From assembly GCA_003554505.1 (NCBI GenBank), contig PWGS01000084.1:1-6966 (forward strand): a stretch of DNA of 6,966 bases. The letters run 5' to 3'. A model generated the notes under the pieces. The model worked only from the letters and a program-made list of their open reading frames with translations. It was not told the origin of the DNA and made no database searches. The translations under genes were made by a program, and so were the position numbers. Position 1 is the stretch's first letter; each line of letters starts with the position of its first letter. Origin of the DNA: Desulfonatronospira sp. Its GTDB lineage: Bacteria; Desulfobacterota; Desulfovibrionia; Desulfovibrionales; Desulfonatronovibrionaceae. Shown here one piece after another: positions 5,607 through 6,966 of this stretch.

Positions 5607-6704
5607 ATGCATCTCATAGCAGAGTGGTTTAAACGACATTTTGGGAACCAGCAGGTTGTGATTCTGGTTGGTCTGCTCCTGTTTTTTTTCGGAGTCGTTT
5701 ATTTTTTCGGCCAGATGCTTCTGCCCTTTTTCGCGGGCCTGATCATTGCCTATCTGCTGGACGGAATGGTCAAGCTGATGACCAAATACGGCCTTCCCAG
5801 ACTTCTGGCCGTTATCCTGGTTTTTCTCGGGTTCATGCTCATTATGTTTTTCAGTTTTTTCTGGCTGGTGCCCATGCTCATCAAGCAGGTGACCCAGCTG
5901 GTGCAGCAGCTGCCCTCAATGATCTCCGAGGCCCAGATGCACCTTCTGGAGCTGCCTGAGAGATATCCGCAACTGGTTTCCCAGGAACAGATCCAGGAGG
6001 TCATTTCTGCCCTGCGTACGGAAGTGGCCCAGCTGGGGCAGCAGATACTGAGCATTTCCGTGGCATCGGTGGTGGGGCTTATCACCATACTGGTGTATCT
6101 CATCATTGTCCCCCTGCTGGTTTTTTTCTTTCTAAAAGACAAAGAGATGCTTCTGGCCTGGTTTACCAGGTTTCTGCCCCGGGAACGTTCTCTGGCTGTA
6201 CAGGTCTGGGAAGACGTTAACCGCCAGATTTCCAACTATATCCGCGGCAAGACCTGGGAGATAATTATTGTCTGGGCAGGGACATTTGCCGTATTTGCTT
6301 TTTTCGGACTGCAATATTCTGTACTTTTGAGCCTTGCAGTGGGCCTGTCCGTACTTATCCCATATATAGGGGCTGCAGTGGTCACAGTTCCCATAGCCCT
6401 GGTGGCATATTTCCAATGGGGCTTTGGTTCAGAATTTGTATGGATTCTAGTTGCTTACGCCATCATCCAGGCCATTGACGGCAATGTCCTTGCACCACTG
6501 CTTCTTGGCGAGGTGGTAAATATTCATCCAGTGGGTATTGTTGCGGCCATATTTGTTTTTGGTGGTCTCTGGGGGTTCTGGGGCGTATTTTTCGCCATTC
6601 CCCTGGCAACTCTGGTCCAGGCTGTCATCCGGGCCTGGCCCAGAGCAGAGGATATGGAAAAAAAGCAGGTAATTGAACCTCCACCGGATTCCGGGCAGGT
6701 TTGA
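5607..6704 (+). CDS. perM: AI-2E family transporter, PerM-like membrane protein
   Basis: This is a polytopic inner-membrane protein of the AI-2E/PerM family (PF01594). It has 365 residues, the usual length. Hydrophobic segments lie near 17-35, 37-55, 66-92, 148-176, 218-236, 238-268, 274-290 and 308-342, with a long soluble, Gln/Glu-rich loop at 93-147 between the third and fourth segments. Family marks are IPYIGA (251-256), DGNVLAPLLLGEVVNIHP (291-308) and GGLWGFWGVFFAIPLATLV (319-337), very close to E. coli PerM (YfgO) as I recall it. The family includes autoinducer-2 exporters and Na+/H+ antiporters, so the name alone does not fix a substrate. An in-frame TGA lies directly before the ATG at 5607, so this is the earliest start. 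An AGGG sits 9 nt upstream. No partner gene is adjacent. Confidence 0.93.
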   Translation: MHLIAEWFKRHFGNQQVVILVGLLLFFFGVVYFFGQMLLPFFAGLIIAYLLDGMVKLMTKYGLPRLLAVILVFLGFMLIMFFSFFWLVPMLIKQVTQLVQQLPSMISEAQMHLLELPERYPQLVSQEQIQEVISALRTEVAQLGQQILSISVASVVGLITILVYLIIVPLLVFFFLKDKEMLLAWFTRFLPRERSLAVQVWEDVNRQISNYIRGKTWEIIIVWAGTFAVFAFFGLQYSVLLSLAVGLSVLIPYIGAAVVTVPIALVAYFQWGFGSEFVWILVAYAIIQAIDGNVLAPLLLGEVVNIHPVGIVAAIFVFGGLWGFWGVFFAIPLATLVQAVIRAWPRAEDMEKKQVIEPPPDSGQV

Positions 6705-6717
6705 GCCTGCCGGGTTT
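6691..6717 (+). terminator. Possible terminator at the end of perM
   Basis: GGCAGG (6694-6699) pairs with CCTGCC (6706-6711), with two further outer pairs after one mismatch, around a 6-nt loop. The stem spans the perM stop codon. Only TTT follows before AAA, so termination strength is doubtful. Confidence 0.4.
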
Positions 6718-6721
6718 AAAG

Positions 6722-6749
6722 AGATCAGAGATCAGAAGTCAGAGGTCCC
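6722..6749. repeat. Heptamer tandem repeat AGATCAG
   Basis: Units are AGATCAG, AGATCAG, AAGTCAG and AGGTCCC (last one partial), in register at 7 nt. It lies 18 nt after perM and runs directly into the cloverleaf-like element. It has no visible coding role. Confidence 0.7.
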
Positions 6750-6792
6750 CAGTGAAATCCCTTCGGGAACTCCAAGGAGTTATTTCACGGGG
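6747..6792 (+). repeat. Cloverleaf-like structured element
   Basis: The outer stem is CCCC, a bulged A, then GTGAAAT (6747-6758), pairing with ATTTCAC and GGGG (6782-6792): 11 pairs. Inside are two small hairpins: CCC-ttc-GGG (6759-6767) and AACTC-caag-GAGTT (6768 or 6769 to 6781). The 46-nt element is nearly fully paired. Its outer stem mirrors the hairpin at 5051-5081. It is not a tRNA: no anticodon arm, T-arm or CCA fit. Confidence 0.7.
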
Positions 6793-6866
6793 CAGGCAGT
6801 AAAAACAAAGAGTTATGTAGCTTATTGATTCCTGAATTGTAACTATTCACCATGATAATTGGTTTT

Positions 6867-6902
6867 ATCGGGGTCGGTATCGGAATCGGGGTCGGTATCG
6901 AA
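6867..6902. repeat. Tandem 18-nt repeat built of RTCGGN hexamers
   Basis: Two 18-nt units (6867-6884 and 6885-6902) differ at one base. Each is three hexamers: ATCGGG, GTCGGT, ATCGGA (ATCGAA in the last). On the minus strand, one frame is open from the right edge to a TAG at 6843-6845 and reads the array as FDTDPDSDTDPD. It could be the C-terminal tail of a gene beyond the edge or just an open repeat. The sequence on both sides (6793-6866 and 6903-6966) holds nothing I recognise; a 5-bp hairpin TGGGG-aacg-CCCCA lies at 6908-6921. Confidence 0.7.
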
Positions 6903-6966
6903 GCTGTTGGGGAACGCCCCACGCAACTTTGTTTTTCGGTTTTCTATCGAACCTCTCCGAGCTGTA

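Noticed and set aside
5607..6704. Reading perM as evidence for autoinducer-2 quorum sensing
   Set aside because: The AI-2E family name covers proteins with other activities; there is no luxS, lsr or other signalling gene in the window.
6747..6792. tRNA-like gene
   Set aside because: The element is only 46 nt, and the D-, anticodon- and T-arm consensus bases are missing.

Overview
The window reads as ordinary chromosome of a Gram-negative bacterium, with six protein genes and several structured or repeated intergenic stretches. The proteins (GlnHPQ-like glutamine transporter, AzlCD, YcjX family, PerM branch of the AI-2E family) resemble proteobacterial versions, and GlnP, GlnQ and GlnH are close to the E. 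coli sequences as I remember them. The intergenic repeats (agatcag-type heptamers, RTCGGN-type hexamers) remind me of sulfate-reducing deltaproteobacterial genomes. That lineage is only an impression and nothing here proves it.

Left half, minus strand. Reading right to left: azlC and azlD (branched-chain amino acid export, overlapping by 8 nt), a 400-nt gap, then glnH, glnP and glnQ (periplasmic glutamine-binding protein, permease, ATPase). glnQ runs off the left edge. A strong hairpin with a T-rich tail lies between glnH and glnP, so glnH is probably made in excess of the membrane parts. glnP and glnQ overlap by ATGA and are probably translationally coupled. The two transport sets face the same way but have separate upstream regions.

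Middle and right, plus strand. A YcjX-family P-loop protein (447 aa) is divergent from azlC across a 234-nt gap. That gap holds a long imperfect palindrome and a GG-N10-GC element of sigma-54 type. A 627-nt stretch with no convincing gene follows, holding a bulged hairpin, a degenerate duplicated motif and a 10-bp inverted repeat. Next comes a PerM/AI-2E-family membrane protein (365 aa). The last 262 nt hold a possible terminator, a heptamer tandem repeat, a cloverleaf-like element and a hexamer array.

I see no CRISPR array, transposase, phage gene, defence system, tRNA or rRNA. The most interesting observation is that the hairpin at 5051-5081 and the outer stem of the cloverleaf at 6747-6792 share the same design, including a bulge at the same place, and differ by paired (compensatory) changes. 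They look like two members of one structured repeat family.
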